Origin: Enoplolaimus lenunculus
Taxonomy: Eukaryota > Nematoda > Enoplea > Enoplida > Thoracostomopsidae
DNA length: 64,000 nt
Direction: 5' to 3'
NCBI GenBank assembly: GCA_030248215.1
Contig: JASANG010000082.1
Location: 21,935-85,934 of the forward strand
Shown here: positions 58,701 to 61,094 of the stretch, piece by piece
How positions within the stretch are numbered: position 1 is the stretch's first letter
Layout: each line of letters starts with the position of its first letter
Translations under genes and position numbers: made by a program
Notes under the pieces: model-generated
Told to the model about the DNA's origin: nothing
Database searches by the model: none
The model's input: only the letters and a program-made list of their open reading frames with translations

Positions 58701-59634
58701 TTGCAACTTGGTTTTCAGTTCTGGAAACAAAAGGAGCATGCTTACTAAACATAAGCCTAAACCTAAACCTAAACCTAAACTTATAGGTGTAAGCTGAAAC
58801 AAAAGCATACAACTAAAGCCTATGTCCAATTTTTTTTCAAAATTATTTATAAATTTCCGAATTTGTTTCAAAATTATTTATGAATTTACTAATTGTTTCA
58901 AAATTATTTATGAATTTAATAATTTTTTCAAAATTCTTTATGAGTTTCCTTATTTGTTTCAAAATTATTTATGAATTTCCTAATTTGTTTCAAAATTATT
59001 TATGAATTAAATAATTTTTTCAAAATTATTTATGAATTTAATAATTTTTTCAAAATTCTTTATGAATTTCCTAATTTGTTTCAAAAAATTATTTATGAAT
59101 TTCCTAATTTGTTTCAAAATTATTTATGAATTAAATAATTTTTTCAAAATTATTTATGAATTTAATAATTTTTTCAAAATTCCTTATGAATTTCCGAATT
59201 TTTTCAAAATTATTTATGAATTTCCTAATTTGTTTCAAAATTATTTATGAATTTAATAATTTTTTCAAAATTCTTTATGAATTTCCTAATTTGTTTCAAA
59301 AAATTATTTATGAATTTCCTAATTTGTTTCAAAATTATTTATGAATTAAATAATTTTTTCAAAATTATTTATGAATTTAATAATTTTTTCAAAATTCCTT
59401 ATGAATTTCCGAATTTTTTCAAAATTATTTATGAATTTCCTAATTTGTTTCAAAATTATTTTTTGAATTTCCTAATTTTTCTCAAAATGATTCAATTTGA
59501 AATTAAAAAATAAACTTACACGAGCTGGTTTGAGCAAATGTTTCATAAACAACAACATACAATGACAACACAAACACGGCCTCAAAAATGAGGCAAAACC
59601 TGTGATGCAAGTTTAGGTCTGGCACAGGCACCAT
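16932..59634 (-). CDS. PCDH15: Protocadherin-15-like gene (complete, 38 coding exons)
   Basis: Single-pass cadherin of the PCDH15/Cad99C family. I see 38 exons with AG/GT borders and matching phases, total 5055 nt (1684 residues, close to the roughly 1700 of fly Cad99C as I recall it). Order: signal peptide (1-37), 11 cadherin repeats (about 40-1318), MAD12/PICA-type domain (1319-1429), transmembrane helix (1431-1457), cytoplasmic tail ending TTML. Family-specific marks: Cys41 and Cys120 in EC1, placed like the EC1 disulfide of PCDH15; a Cys272-Cys285 loop at the start of EC3; the EC2 start VPVGQTIF; a non-canonical EC9-EC10 junction. In vertebrates the protein pairs with cadherin-23 in tip links; in flies it acts in microvilli. 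The start is the first ATG before a hydrophobic signal segment. Introns (about 0.1-3.6 kb) carry most of the repeats in this window. A 5' untranslated exon upstream is possible but not seen. Splicing is inferred from sequence only. Confidence 0.93.
17387..17546 (-). CDS. PCDH15: PCDH15 exon 37: cytoplasmic tail
   Basis: Residues 1526-1579: [20 protein letters not shown], then [16 protein letters not shown]. The acidic start resembles an ETQML/YETQM-type cadherin tail segment. Acceptor CGTTTTAG, donor GTGAGT. Confidence 0.9.
17572..17905. repeat. 31-bp palindromic minisatellite in PCDH15 intron 36
   Basis: Unit AAGTTATTGCAATTGCAAC plus TTGCGCAAGCGC; about 10 units, each with two palindromes (TTGCAATTGCAA and CTTGCGCAAG). 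Lies 25 bp upstream, on the sense strand, of the exon 37 acceptor. Confidence 0.88.
18138..18328 (-). CDS. PCDH15: PCDH15 exon 36: cytoplasmic tail
   Basis: Residues 1462-1526: [20 protein letters not shown], then Gly/His/Asn-rich sequence and SLYITPSPT. No known domain recognised; low-complexity tails are usual in this family. Acceptor ATTTTCAG, donor GTACGT, ends in phase 1. Confidence 0.88.
18485..18777. repeat. 17-bp minisatellite with TGACGTAA motif, PCDH15 intron 35
   Basis: Unit TTACGTCATACTTCAAG, about 17 copies. On the gene strand each intact unit reads CTTGAAGTATGACGTAA, with a CREB/ATF-like TGACGTAA. Substitutions (TCACGTCAT, TTACATCAT) break it in some units. Confidence 0.9.
18947..19043 (-). 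CDS. PCDH15: PCDH15 exon 35: transmembrane helix
   Basis: Residues 1430-1462. [20 protein letters not shown] plus AILCCCW is a clear single membrane span, followed by basic residues (VKVSR). Acceptor GATTTCAG, donor GTAAGT, ends in phase 2. Confidence 0.93.
19184..19404 (+). mobile_element. TTAGGC-bearing hAT-like MITE (GGCCGG subfamily), intron 34
   Basis: Target duplication GAAGTTGC / GAAATTGC; ends GGCCCATGTATAGAACAG and GGCCCATGTATAAAACAGGG (complement). Confidence 0.87.
19597..19664. repeat. (TTA)n microsatellite
   Basis: About 22 perfect trinucleotides in intron 34. Confidence 0.95.
19939..20239. mobile_element. Foldback element with GGTGCGACCGGATAT ends
   Basis: Left GGTGCGACCGGATATCCGG and right CCGGTCGCACC are inverted; the interior repeats ATCCGG and its complement many times. 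Likely a MITE or foldback element in intron 34. Confidence 0.65.
20690..20850. repeat. 30-bp minisatellite, about 5 copies, intron 34
   Basis: Unit GTCGTTCAGACCGGAAACC plus AAACGATTTTT. In-frame on both strands because 30 is a multiple of three; no coding support. Confidence 0.88.
21013..21411 (+). mobile_element. TTAGGC-bearing hAT-like MITE, longest copy, intron 34
   Basis: Target duplication AATTTTCC / AGTTTTCC; ends GGCGCGTGTAAAGACCAGGG and GGCTAATGTAAATAACAG (complement). TTAGGC blocks are separated by repeated AATATGCTCATTCTTACGC. Confidence 0.87.
21518..21678 (-). CDS. PCDH15: PCDH15 exon 34: membrane-adjacent domain
   Basis: Residues 1376-1430: [19 protein letters not shown], then [11 protein letters not shown] just before the membrane. 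Acceptor AATTTCAG, donor GTAAGT, ends in phase 1. Confidence 0.9.
21968..23235 (-). mobile_element. Family D hAT-like element interrupted by a nested element, intron 33
   Basis: Outer parts 21968-22218 and 23058-23235 match the reverse of 645-1063 and 56893-57297. The join would fall between ATCGCTCAAGC and GACACAAGAC, which are nearly adjacent in the uninterrupted copies. See the nested entry. Confidence 0.7.
22219..23057. mobile_element. Nested non-autonomous element with CAGTGGTGCTCACACGTTACC-like ends
   Basis: Left end CAGTGGTGCTCACACGTTAC; the right end reverse-complements to CACTCACGCGTTACC. Inserted in a family D copy. Contains a TGTCCGCATAGC / GACGGACATTTTG inverted segment and a diverged CCCGCCAAAATTTGAATTT array (22535-22800, about 13 units). 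No transposase frame seen. Confidence 0.6.
23585..23785. mobile_element. MITE of the GGTTGCGCTATACT family, intron 33
   Basis: Right end GAGTATAGCTCAACCCTA; interior is full of CCGTCCG/CGGACGG and GTACGGCG inverted pieces. Other copies: 24761-24936, 27645-27815, 29762-29860 and 43435-43900. 23240-23580 shows nothing. Confidence 0.6.
24110..24350. repeat. Degenerate short repeats (CGGAATTACGACATGGACTAG)-like, intron 33
   Basis: Alternating GGAATTnnGnnnTAGTCCAA segments and their complements; likely a decayed foldback element ending 60 bp from the exon 33 donor. Confidence 0.5.
24410..24490 (-). CDS. PCDH15: PCDH15 exon 33: membrane-adjacent domain
   Basis: Residues 1349-1376: [20 protein letters not shown]. 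Acceptor TTTTTCAG preceded on the sense strand by a (TTG)n tract; donor GTATGA; ends in phase 2. Confidence 0.88.
24505..24592. repeat. (CAA)n microsatellite upstream of exon 33 acceptor
   Basis: About 29 perfect units. On the gene strand it reads (TTG)n, 14 bp before the acceptor of exon 33, in the zone usually filled by the polypyrimidine tract. Confidence 0.93.
24761..24936. mobile_element. MITE of the GGTTGCGCTATACT family abutting the intron 32 donor
   Basis: Left end AAGGTTGCGCTATACTCGCC; the right end reverse-complements to AGGGTTGTGCTATGCTTC and begins at about position +4 or +5 of the exon 32 splice donor GTAAGG. Interior GCGTCCAGCGGCGT-type sequence matches other copies. Confidence 0.7.
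24939..25030 (-). CDS. PCDH15: PCDH15 exon 32: start of membrane-adjacent domain
   Basis: Residues 1319-1349: [20 protein letters not shown]. Not a cadherin repeat; its position fits the MAD12/PICA domain of PCDH15. Acceptor GATTTCAG, donor GTAAGG, where a MITE end begins at about +4 or +5. Confidence 0.9.
25267..25529 (+). mobile_element. TTAA MITE with tRNA-like core, intron 31
   Basis: TTAA at 25263-25266 and 25530-25533; ends CCCCTTCTCACATTGAG and (complement) CCCTTTCTCTCATG. tRNA-like part 25418-25485 in plus orientation (AGCTGAGTGATGATGG, GAGTTCGAATCC). Confidence 0.87.
25900..26248. other. GC-rich patch of unknown origin, intron 31
   Basis: Richer in GC than surrounding intron and with short open plus frames (for example [16 protein letters not shown]), but no recognised domain and a stop-broken upstream part. 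May be a decayed transposon or gene fragment. Confidence 0.3.
26249..26473 (-). CDS. PCDH15: PCDH15 exon 31: EC11
   Basis: Residues 1244-1318: [29 protein letters not shown] and [11 protein letters not shown]. Acceptor TATTTAG, donor GTAAGT. Confidence 0.94.
27243..27427 (-). CDS. PCDH15: PCDH15 exon 30: EC10-EC11 linker
   Basis: Residues 1182-1243: [16 protein letters not shown], a textbook cadherin linker, then EC11 to GWLTVK. Acceptor CTATTGCAG, donor GTAGGA. Confidence 0.94.
27645..27815. mobile_element. MITE of the GGTTGCGCTATACT family, intron 29
   Basis: Left TAGCGTTATACTTGTCACG and right AAAAGTATAGCGCCAT; GGACG-type inverted core. 27470-27640 before it is a diverged AAGCCTAAG segment related to the TTAGGC MITEs. 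Confidence 0.55.
28010..28390. repeat. Family D fragment between GGATCC-type ends, intron 29
   Basis: CAATGGCGGATCCACGGGGG at one end and TGGATCCGCCACTG at the other; inside is family D sequence (ATTAGGGATACGGACTCCTA). A shorter relative lies at 31368-31552. Confidence 0.55.
28392..28556. mobile_element. Short MITE (GGCCCGTAGCCA family), intron 29
   Basis: Ends GGGCCCGTAGCCAAG and (complement) AGGCCCGGAGCCAGG, the best-preserved copy in the window. Confidence 0.65.
28758..28877 (-). CDS. PCDH15: PCDH15 exon 29: EC10
   Basis: Residues 1142-1182: [20 protein letters not shown] then [13 protein letters not shown], with the LDRE motif. Acceptor TTTTTCAG, donor GTAAAA, ends in phase 1. Confidence 0.92.
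28920..29180 (-). mobile_element. TTAA MITE with tRNA-like core, intron 28
   Basis: TTAA at 28916-28919 and 29181-29184; ends CCCTTTATCGCATGAA and (complement) CCCCTTCTCACATTG. Same A-box and B-box arrangement as the 16143 copy. A 35-bp fragment of the same end lies at 35970-36001. Confidence 0.87.
29762..29860. mobile_element. Fragment of a GGTTGCGCTATACT-family MITE, intron 28
   Basis: GAAGGTTGCGCTATATTCGC end plus CGCCGGGCG core. The rest of intron 28 (29185-29760, 29861-30292) holds GGCGGATCC-family fragments (29405-29450, 30094-30260) and no gene. Confidence 0.5.
30293..30414 (-). CDS. PCDH15: PCDH15 exon 28: EC10
   Basis: Residues 1101-1142: [19 protein letters not shown] and [10 protein letters not shown]. 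Acceptor TTTTTCAG, donor GTAAGT, ends in phase 1. Confidence 0.9.
30684..30934 (-). CDS. PCDH15: PCDH15 exon 27: EC9 end, proline-rich insert, EC10 start
   Basis: Residues 1018-1101: [16 protein letters not shown], then a Pro/Thr/Val-rich stretch of about 33 residues (1042-1074) where a calcium linker would normally lie, then SVRFDRMEY of EC10. Acceptor AATTTCAG, donor GTGAGT, ends in phase 2. Confidence 0.92.
31609..31743 (-). CDS. PCDH15: PCDH15 exon 26: EC9
   Basis: Residues 973-1017: [24 protein letters not shown] and PQSYL. A GTAAGC inside TGVV^S could be mistaken for the donor. Continuing to GTAAAG keeps the frame and completes the YxLFVEA strand with exon 27. Confidence 0.87.
31879..32140. 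mobile_element. Foldback MITE (CCAAGAGTGGATGATCACTC family), intron 25
   Basis: Left end CAAGAGTGGATGATACTC, TGGGTACATTCTGTGTAC and the shared core CGGCACGCGTTGCGTTTTT; right end truncated. One of six related copies between 31.8 and 41.5 kb. Confidence 0.72.
32290..32406 (-). CDS. PCDH15: PCDH15 exon 25: EC8-EC9 linker
   Basis: Residues 934-972: DVNDWPPTF, then [20 protein letters not shown]. Canonical cadherin linker and DQD motif. Acceptor GTTTTAG, donor GTAAGT. Confidence 0.94.
32995..33231. repeat. 24-25-bp minisatellite at the intron 24 donor
   Basis: Unit AACTCAACTTTGAATACAAATTTAA, about 10 copies. On the gene strand the array starts about 3 bp after the exon 24 donor GTGAGT, and the first intron bases (ATAAATTTGTATTTAAAGTT) already belong to the repeat. 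Confidence 0.9.
33235..33359 (-). CDS. PCDH15: PCDH15 exon 24: EC8
   Basis: Residues 892-933: [20 protein letters not shown] to TATVEIRVI. Acceptor GTTTTAG, donor GTGAGT; a 24-25-bp minisatellite starts within a few bases of the donor. Confidence 0.93.
33720..33804 (-). CDS. PCDH15: PCDH15 exon 23: EC8
   Basis: Residues 864-892: [19 protein letters not shown] and LFAVDSRTG. Acceptor TTTTTAG, donor GTAAAT, ends in phase 1. Confidence 0.93.
33932..34268. mobile_element. Foldback MITE (CCAAGAGTGG family), intron 22
   Basis: Right end is GAGTGATCATCCACTCTTGG; left end CCAGGGATGATCACTTTAAC. Core CGTTGCGTTTTTGGCCGACC is shared with the other copies. 34269-35807 holds GGCCCGTAGCCA fragments, a reversed TTAAAGCTGGAAT repeat (35100-35262) and no gene. 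Confidence 0.8.
35392..35552. mobile_element. Short MITE (GGCCCGTAGCCA family), intron 22
   Basis: Left GGCGCGTAGCCAGCTCAC, right CCGGCCCGT, with CTTACAAGCAAGGTTGAAAA core shared with the copy near 24020. Confidence 0.5.
35808..35930 (-). CDS. PCDH15: PCDH15 exon 22: EC7-EC8 linker
   Basis: Residues 823-863: [15 protein letters not shown] (variant linker), then [18 protein letters not shown]. Acceptor ATTTTTAG, donor GTTAGT. Confidence 0.93.
36256..36376 (-). CDS. PCDH15: PCDH15 exon 21: EC7
   Basis: Residues 782-822: [17 protein letters not shown] and [14 protein letters not shown]. Acceptor TATTTTAG, donor GTAGGT. Confidence 0.93.
36861..36922 (-). CDS. PCDH15: PCDH15 exon 20: EC7
   Basis: Residues 762-782: [20 protein letters not shown]. 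Smallest exon (62 nt). Acceptor GATTTTAG, donor GTAAGT, phase 2. Confidence 0.92.
37361..37492 (-). CDS. PCDH15: PCDH15 exon 19: EC6-EC7 linker
   Basis: Residues 718-761 with [11 protein letters not shown], a canonical calcium linker, then [14 protein letters not shown]. Acceptor GTTTTAG, donor GTACGT. Confidence 0.95.
37596..37922. mobile_element. Foldback MITE (CCAAGAGTGG family), intron 18
   Basis: CCAATAGTGGATGAGTACTT left end, GAGTATGCAACTGGGAGCA, core and a diverged right end (TTAGACCCTTGG). Confidence 0.7.
38201..38511. mobile_element. Foldback MITE (CCAAGAGTGG family), intron 18
   Basis: Ends CCAAGAGAGACGACCATGAT and TCATTATCGACTCTTGG, both flanked by TTAAA, suggesting a 5-bp target duplication. 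Confidence 0.78.
38652..38739 (-). CDS. PCDH15: PCDH15 exon 18: EC6
   Basis: Residues 688-717: [20 protein letters not shown], the classic cadherin LDRE motif. Acceptor ATTTTCAG, donor GTACGT. Confidence 0.94.
38768..38930. repeat. Inverted repeat with 63-67-bp arms, intron 17
   Basis: Left arm 38768-38836 and right arm 38866-38930 are nearly complementary (TCAACTAAACCAGTTTATTT against TCAACTACAGCAGTTTATTT). The loop is about 29 bp and GC-rich. May be a small foldback element. Confidence 0.8.
39460..39816. mobile_element. Foldback MITE (CCAAGAGTGG family), best copy, intron 17
   Basis: Terminal inverted repeats of about 57 bp starting CCAAGAGTGGATGATCACTC / CCAAGAGTGGATGATTACTC. It interrupts another dispersed repeat (AACTGGnnAnnGnTGCTACACACATTTGA), which supports a true insertion. 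Confidence 0.85.
39882..39970 (-). CDS. PCDH15: PCDH15 exon 17: EC6
   Basis: Residues 659-688: [19 protein letters not shown]. Acceptor TGTTTCAG, donor GTAATT, ends in phase 2. Confidence 0.93.
40794..40947 (-). CDS. PCDH15: PCDH15 exon 16: EC5-EC6 junction
   Basis: Residues 607-658. [20 protein letters not shown] then PPQF is a lengthened, non-canonical linker; EC6 begins [19 protein letters not shown]. Acceptor TGTTTCAG, donor GTTAGA. Confidence 0.93.
41158..41415. mobile_element. Foldback MITE (CCAAGAGTGG family), partial, intron 15
   Basis: TCAAGAGTGGATGATGCATA left end and core CCGGCACGCGTTGCGTTTTA; the right inverted end is missing after AACGCAACGCCCGGTGG. 41416-41510 matches part of the 10237 MITE. 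Confidence 0.7.
41679..41863 (-). CDS. PCDH15: PCDH15 exon 15: EC5
   Basis: Residues 546-607: [19 protein letters not shown], then [14 protein letters not shown]. Acceptor CATTTCAG, donor GTACTA, ends in phase 2. Confidence 0.94.
42395..43140. repeat. 21-bp minisatellite containing the exon 14 splice donor
   Basis: About 35 near-identical units AACTTACGTTCATTTTATTTC. On the gene strand each unit holds TGAACGTAAGTTGAAAT, identical to the exon 14 donor context; the exon's last five bases (TGAAC) belong to the array. On the plus strand the unit stays open ([14 protein letters not shown]), which I reject as coding. Confidence 0.93.
43135..43293 (-). CDS. PCDH15: PCDH15 exon 14: EC4-EC5 linker
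   Basis: Residues 493-545 with DTNDHAPVF (linker) and the first EC5 strands, ending VEFQNILN. The donor GAAC^GTAAGT is also the first unit of a 21-bp array that fills much of intron 14. Only this first donor avoids an immediate in-frame TGA. Confidence 0.92.
43435..43900. mobile_element. Compound GGTTGCGCTATACT-family MITEs, intron 13
   Basis: GTGCGATATACTCGCCGAGC end, a GGCCCGTAGCCA fragment inserted at 43466-43560, then AAGTATAGCGTAACCC and a second inverted core with GCCGTCCGTTACCGTCCGTC. At least two elements are mixed. Confidence 0.5.
44149..44298 (-). CDS. PCDH15: PCDH15 exon 13: EC4
   Basis: Residues 443-492: [20 protein letters not shown] and [17 protein letters not shown]. Acceptor GTGTTTCAG, donor GTACGT. 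Confidence 0.93.
44355..44556 (-). mobile_element. TTAGGC-family hAT-like MITE, intron 12
   Basis: Flanks CACGTTTT / GACGTTTT; right end reads GGCCCATATAAAGATCAAGG (complement); the left end is decayed. Confidence 0.72.
44761..44942. mobile_element. Small MITE (ACTGTAAAATCCACAGTGAG ends), intron 12
   Basis: Left ACTGTAAAAT and (complement) right ACAGTAAAATTTAACTCACA. Interior repeats TGAGTTnAAnT in both orientations. Confidence 0.5.
45670..45850 (+). repeat. Dispersed repeat (TTAAAGCTGGAAT family), copy 3, intron 12
   Basis: Closely matches 4021-4210. Elsewhere 44943-47158 shows a Gly/Arg-codon-free foldback fragment near 46020-46135 (CCGCAGGTATACCGGG / ACGGGTATCCGCGGGTA), a GGCGGATCC-family fragment at 46690-46790 and no gene. 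Confidence 0.68.
47159..47431 (-). mobile_element. TTAGGC-bearing hAT-like MITE (GGCCGG subfamily), intron 12
   Basis: Flanks ACCGTTTC / AGAGTTTC. The internal block TATGGATGAGCCCATTCGTA alternates with AAGCCTAAGCCTAAGCCT four times, a higher-order repeat. Confidence 0.85.
47635..47757 (-). CDS. PCDH15: PCDH15 exon 12: EC4
   Basis: Residues 402-442: [16 protein letters not shown], then [10 protein letters not shown] with a DQD calcium motif. Acceptor TGTTCCAG, donor GTTAGT. Confidence 0.93.
47941..48088 (+). mobile_element. TTAGGC-family MITE, third subfamily, intron 11
   Basis: Same layout as 13903-14081: ATTTTTGCAACGCTTAG and AATACGCTTAATCTACTGTT. Left terminus decayed. Confidence 0.65.
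48228..48456 (-). mobile_element. TTAGGC-bearing hAT-like MITE with perfect 8-bp duplication, intron 11
   Basis: Perfect ATAATCGA on both sides; ends GGTCCATGCATAGAACAGGG and GGCCCATGTATGGAACAGGG (complement). Confidence 0.9.
48730..48825 (-). CDS. PCDH15: PCDH15 exon 11: EC3 end
   Basis: Residues 370-401: [15 protein letters not shown] closes EC3 without a DxNDN motif, so the EC3-EC4 linker is non-canonical. Acceptor TATTTCAG, donor GTAAGT. Confidence 0.92.
49175..52345. repeat. 82-bp satellite array, about 38 copies, PCDH15 intron 10
   Basis: Unit includes ATAAATCGTTTAGGCTACAA, ACCGGCGTTTTATTGTTTAT and ATGTTATTTTAGCGTCAAAA. The variant unit with AAACTGTTTAAGCTACAAAA recurs 738 and then 656 bp apart (9 and 8 units), so blocks were duplicated as well as single units. 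On the gene strand every intact unit carries AATAAA. No spacers, so not CRISPR-like. Confidence 0.95.
52467..52579 (-). CDS. PCDH15: PCDH15 exon 10: EC3
   Basis: Residues 332-369: [20 protein letters not shown] and IDYGG. Matches the PCDH15 EC3 pattern GTPxDYxxFFxxxPxxAE. Acceptor GATTTCAG, donor GTACGT. The 82-bp satellite starts about 110 bp into intron 10. Confidence 0.93.
52691..52844 (+). mobile_element. TTAGGC-family MITE, diverged, intron 9
   Basis: GGTGCATGTAAAAATCAGAG left end, TTTAGGTTTAGGTTTTGG core, right end GGCCCTATTCTGCACATTGG. Target duplication not convincing. The remainder of intron 9 (52845-53554) shows one fragment of the CATTTGAGAATA repeat near 53375-53425. Confidence 0.65.
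53555..53648 (-). CDS. PCDH15: PCDH15 exon 9: EC3
   Basis: Residues 301-332, including [19 protein letters not shown] (DSD calcium motif). Acceptor TATTTTAG, donor GTTAGT, ends in phase 1. Confidence 0.92.
54066..54214. repeat. 30-bp minisatellite near the intron 8 donor, 5 copies
   Basis: Unit TCTCAGTACTGAATAAATAT plus TTTCTCACAA, starting about 20 bp after the exon 8 donor. On the gene strand each unit contains TATTTATTCAG, which looks like a 3' splice site. Confidence 0.92.
54235..54429 (-). CDS. PCDH15: PCDH15 exon 8: EC2 end and EC3 start
   Basis: Residues 236-300. Contains a variant linker ([11 protein letters not shown]) and a Cys-bounded loop (NCPKP to IPC), a feature of PCDH15 EC3. 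Donor GTAATC; a 30-bp tandem array starts about 20 bp downstream. Confidence 0.93.
54756..54952 (-). mobile_element. TTAGGC-bearing hAT-like MITE, intron 7
   Basis: Ends GGCCAATGTTAAGCACAGGG and GGTCCATGTAAACATCAGGG (complement); flanks ACCATTCG / ATCATTCT. Confidence 0.85.
55181..55294 (-). CDS. PCDH15: PCDH15 exon 7: EC2
   Basis: Residues 198-235 with [20 protein letters not shown], the LDYE cadherin motif. Acceptor ATTTTTAG, donor GTAAGT, phase 0. Confidence 0.93.
55517..55627 (-). CDS. PCDH15: PCDH15 exon 6: EC2
   Basis: Residues 161-197: [20 protein letters not shown] followed by an RIEYRI strand. Resembles the PCDH15 EC2 segment with VGTTIFT and QIEYVI. Acceptor TTTTTCAG, donor GTATGA. 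Confidence 0.94.
55714..55840. repeat. 57-bp near-perfect hairpin, intron 5
   Basis: Arms 55714-55771 and 55784-55840, loop TACAGATTTGAA. Arms read GGCACGAGAATAACTAAACT and the exact complement, with only two or three mismatches in all. Flanked by AT dinucleotide runs. Could be a tiny MITE or a hairpin-RNA source. Confidence 0.92.
56080..56169 (-). CDS. PCDH15: PCDH15 exon 5: EC1-EC2 linker
   Basis: Residues 131-160, containing DVNDNGPVF, the canonical calcium-binding inter-repeat linker, then the first strand of EC2 (TPYFVQVSE). Acceptor GATTTCAG, donor GTATTC, phase 0. Confidence 0.94.
56630..56770. repeat. 37-bp tandem repeat next to the intron 4 donor
   Basis: About 3.5 units of AAAATTTCATAAAAATTACA plus ATAAAGGTAAAAATTTA, ending about 20 bp from the exon 4 splice donor. 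Confidence 0.88.
56788..56856 (-). CDS. PCDH15: PCDH15 exon 4: EC1
   Basis: Residues 108-130, [17 protein letters not shown]. The Cys (120) would pair with Cys41. Acceptor GATTTCAG; donor is the weak GTTATT. A 37-bp tandem repeat begins about 20 bp after the donor. Confidence 0.87.
56893..57297 (+). mobile_element. Family D hAT-like element, intron 3
   Basis: About 85-90% like 645-1063 by eye, from AATATTTATTTGATCTCTCC to CTTATTCGGGTCACTACAGTG. Left terminus decayed. 57298-57818 shows nothing else. Confidence 0.7.
57819..57961 (-). CDS. PCDH15: PCDH15 exon 3: EC1
   Basis: Residues 60-107, from [16 protein letters not shown] to [10 protein letters not shown]. The LDRxxDRE element is a cadherin signature (calcium-site glutamate). 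Acceptor TTTTCAG, donor GTTAGT, ends in phase 0. Confidence 0.92.
58139..58333 (-). mobile_element. TTAGGC-bearing hAT-like MITE, intron 2
   Basis: Target duplication CTTCAAAT / CTTCATAT; ends GGCCAATGTAAAGAACTGGG and GGCGCATGTAAAGATCGGGG (complement). Confidence 0.87.
58414..58476 (-). CDS. PCDH15: PCDH15 exon 2: start of EC1
   Basis: Residues 39-60, with [19 protein letters not shown]. The Cys is placed like the first EC1 cysteine of vertebrate PCDH15. Acceptor TTTTCAG, donor GTAATG, phase 1 to 1. Confidence 0.85.
58830..59492. repeat. 31-bp minisatellite near the intron 1 donor, about 21 copies
   Basis: Unit TCAAAATTATTTATGAATTT plus CCTAATTTGTT, alternating with a TAATAATTTTT variant; a block of about 216 bp is duplicated (59032-59250 against 59247-59460). 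Ends about 28 bp from the exon 1 donor. Confidence 0.92.
59520..59634 (-). CDS. PCDH15: PCDH15 exon 1: start codon and signal peptide
   Basis: Residues 1-39. Begins [13 protein letters not shown], followed by a hydrophobic run ([17 protein letters not shown]) and likely cleavage near ETFAQ. G at +4 but C at -3, so the Kozak context is moderate. Donor GTAAGT, phase 1. A 31-bp minisatellite begins about 30 bp into intron 1. Confidence 0.82.
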
Positions 59635-59870
59635 TTGCAATATGTTTTTAGACGTCACAACTTATAATAATTACGTTAAATCTTGCATTATTGCAGTATA
59701 ATTGCACGTTCTAAAACAGCAATAGGAATATTTTAAGCAAAATGCGCAATAACTCTCAAAATTGCCGTTTGCTGAACTCATTCAAAACGTCGTGGCTTGA
59801 GCGACGCCAGACCTATCGCCAACTGGAAATAAATGCTAAAACACGTTCGCCTATACAAACACTAGCGGAT

Positions 59871-60160
59871 CCGGAGGTGGGGGGGACAATGGGCGTACAT
59901 ACCCCCGTCAGAAATTATTTCGAGAAAAAAATTGTAGGATCACCCTTGCAATTTTCCCCACTCCGATAGTTTTTGTGATAAAATGATAAGGTCTTCCCTA
60001 CCTTACAACTTTTTGCCTCAGAAAATTTTTTGAGGATAAAATGATAAGCCTACTTTACAATATGTTCGATAGTAATAGCATATATGGCATACATTTAAAA
60101 TTGCGTTTCATAACGTTTGCCAGCTCGCTCCCCGTCAGAAATTTCTAGATCTGCCGCTGT
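59871..60160. mobile_element. GGCGGATCC-family element, PCDH15 5' flank
   Basis: Left ACTAGCGGATCCGGAGG and right TCTAGATCTGCCGCTGT. Inside are AATGATAAGGTC and TTACAACTTTTTGCCTC, as in 9211-9480. 59635-59870 would be the promoter/5' UTR region; a TGACGTC (CRE-like) lies about 22 bp above the ATG. Confidence 0.55.
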
Positions 60161-60424
60161 GTATAAACCTAATACAGCTATACAACTGTCCACTTCTTCC
60201 GCTCTCAAAGCCATCGAATACTCGAGTTAAAATTCAACTTAACATTGAAATTCAAATTATACCTTAAGGTATTCGCAGTCAAAACGGCTCAATGAGTTAA
60301 ATATGAGTAATCGCTTGAGTCTTAAGACGTCTATTGCGCTAAATGCAATATCACGTTACCAGTAGCAACCTCAAATTCTGAACGCGGCTTTAGGGCGAAA
60401 ATCTAAAATTTAGATTACTCATTT

Positions 60425-60632
60425 CAGTAATAATAATAATAATAATAATATAATAACAATAATAATAATAATAATAATAATATAATGATAATAATAACAA
60501 TAATAATAATAAGAATAACAATAACAACACCAATAATTATAATAATAATAACAATAATAATAATAATGATAATAATAATAATAATAAGAATAACAATAAC
60601 AACACCAAAAATAATAATAATAATATTAATAA
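60425..60632. repeat. (AAT)n-type microsatellite, imperfect
   Basis: Runs of AAT mixed with AAC and ACACC in two similar blocks (AATAAGAATAACAATAACAA twice). 60633-61094 shows nothing recognised. Confidence 0.92.
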
Positions 60633-61094
60633 TGTGTTTAGTGGACGGTCAGCTTAAGGTAAAAGCTGAGTCATTTTCTGAATGAAACTACTGTGTTCAT
60701 AGAGTATGTCAAATGTAAGCTAACTCAGGTGGAAATTTTATACAGTTGAAACGCGTGTTTCACAGGGTATATCAGATGTGTGCTCGCTTAACAAGGAATT
60801 AAATTTAAAATTTAAAAGATGACAAGGCTGGAGCTCACACCCCCCCGAAAGTTTGGGCCCAGGACGTTGACCTAGCGACGATCCTGTACCCGGATTGAAA
60901 TCAGTAAACAAGTAAACAGTACAAAACTATAAAATGCCTCCCTAGAATTTATATATACTTAATATATATTTATGTACGCGCAGATATTTACAGTTGTATA
61001 TATCCTATTCCTAAGCCTCAAAGCTAAACCACATTTTTGCATCAAAAACTGGTTTGAACCTAAACCCAGGCTGTTTATACCACCACCAACTATT

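Noticed and set aside
59032..59513. Phe/Asn-rich frames ([12 protein letters not shown])
   Set aside because: Translation of the 31-bp array in intron 1.
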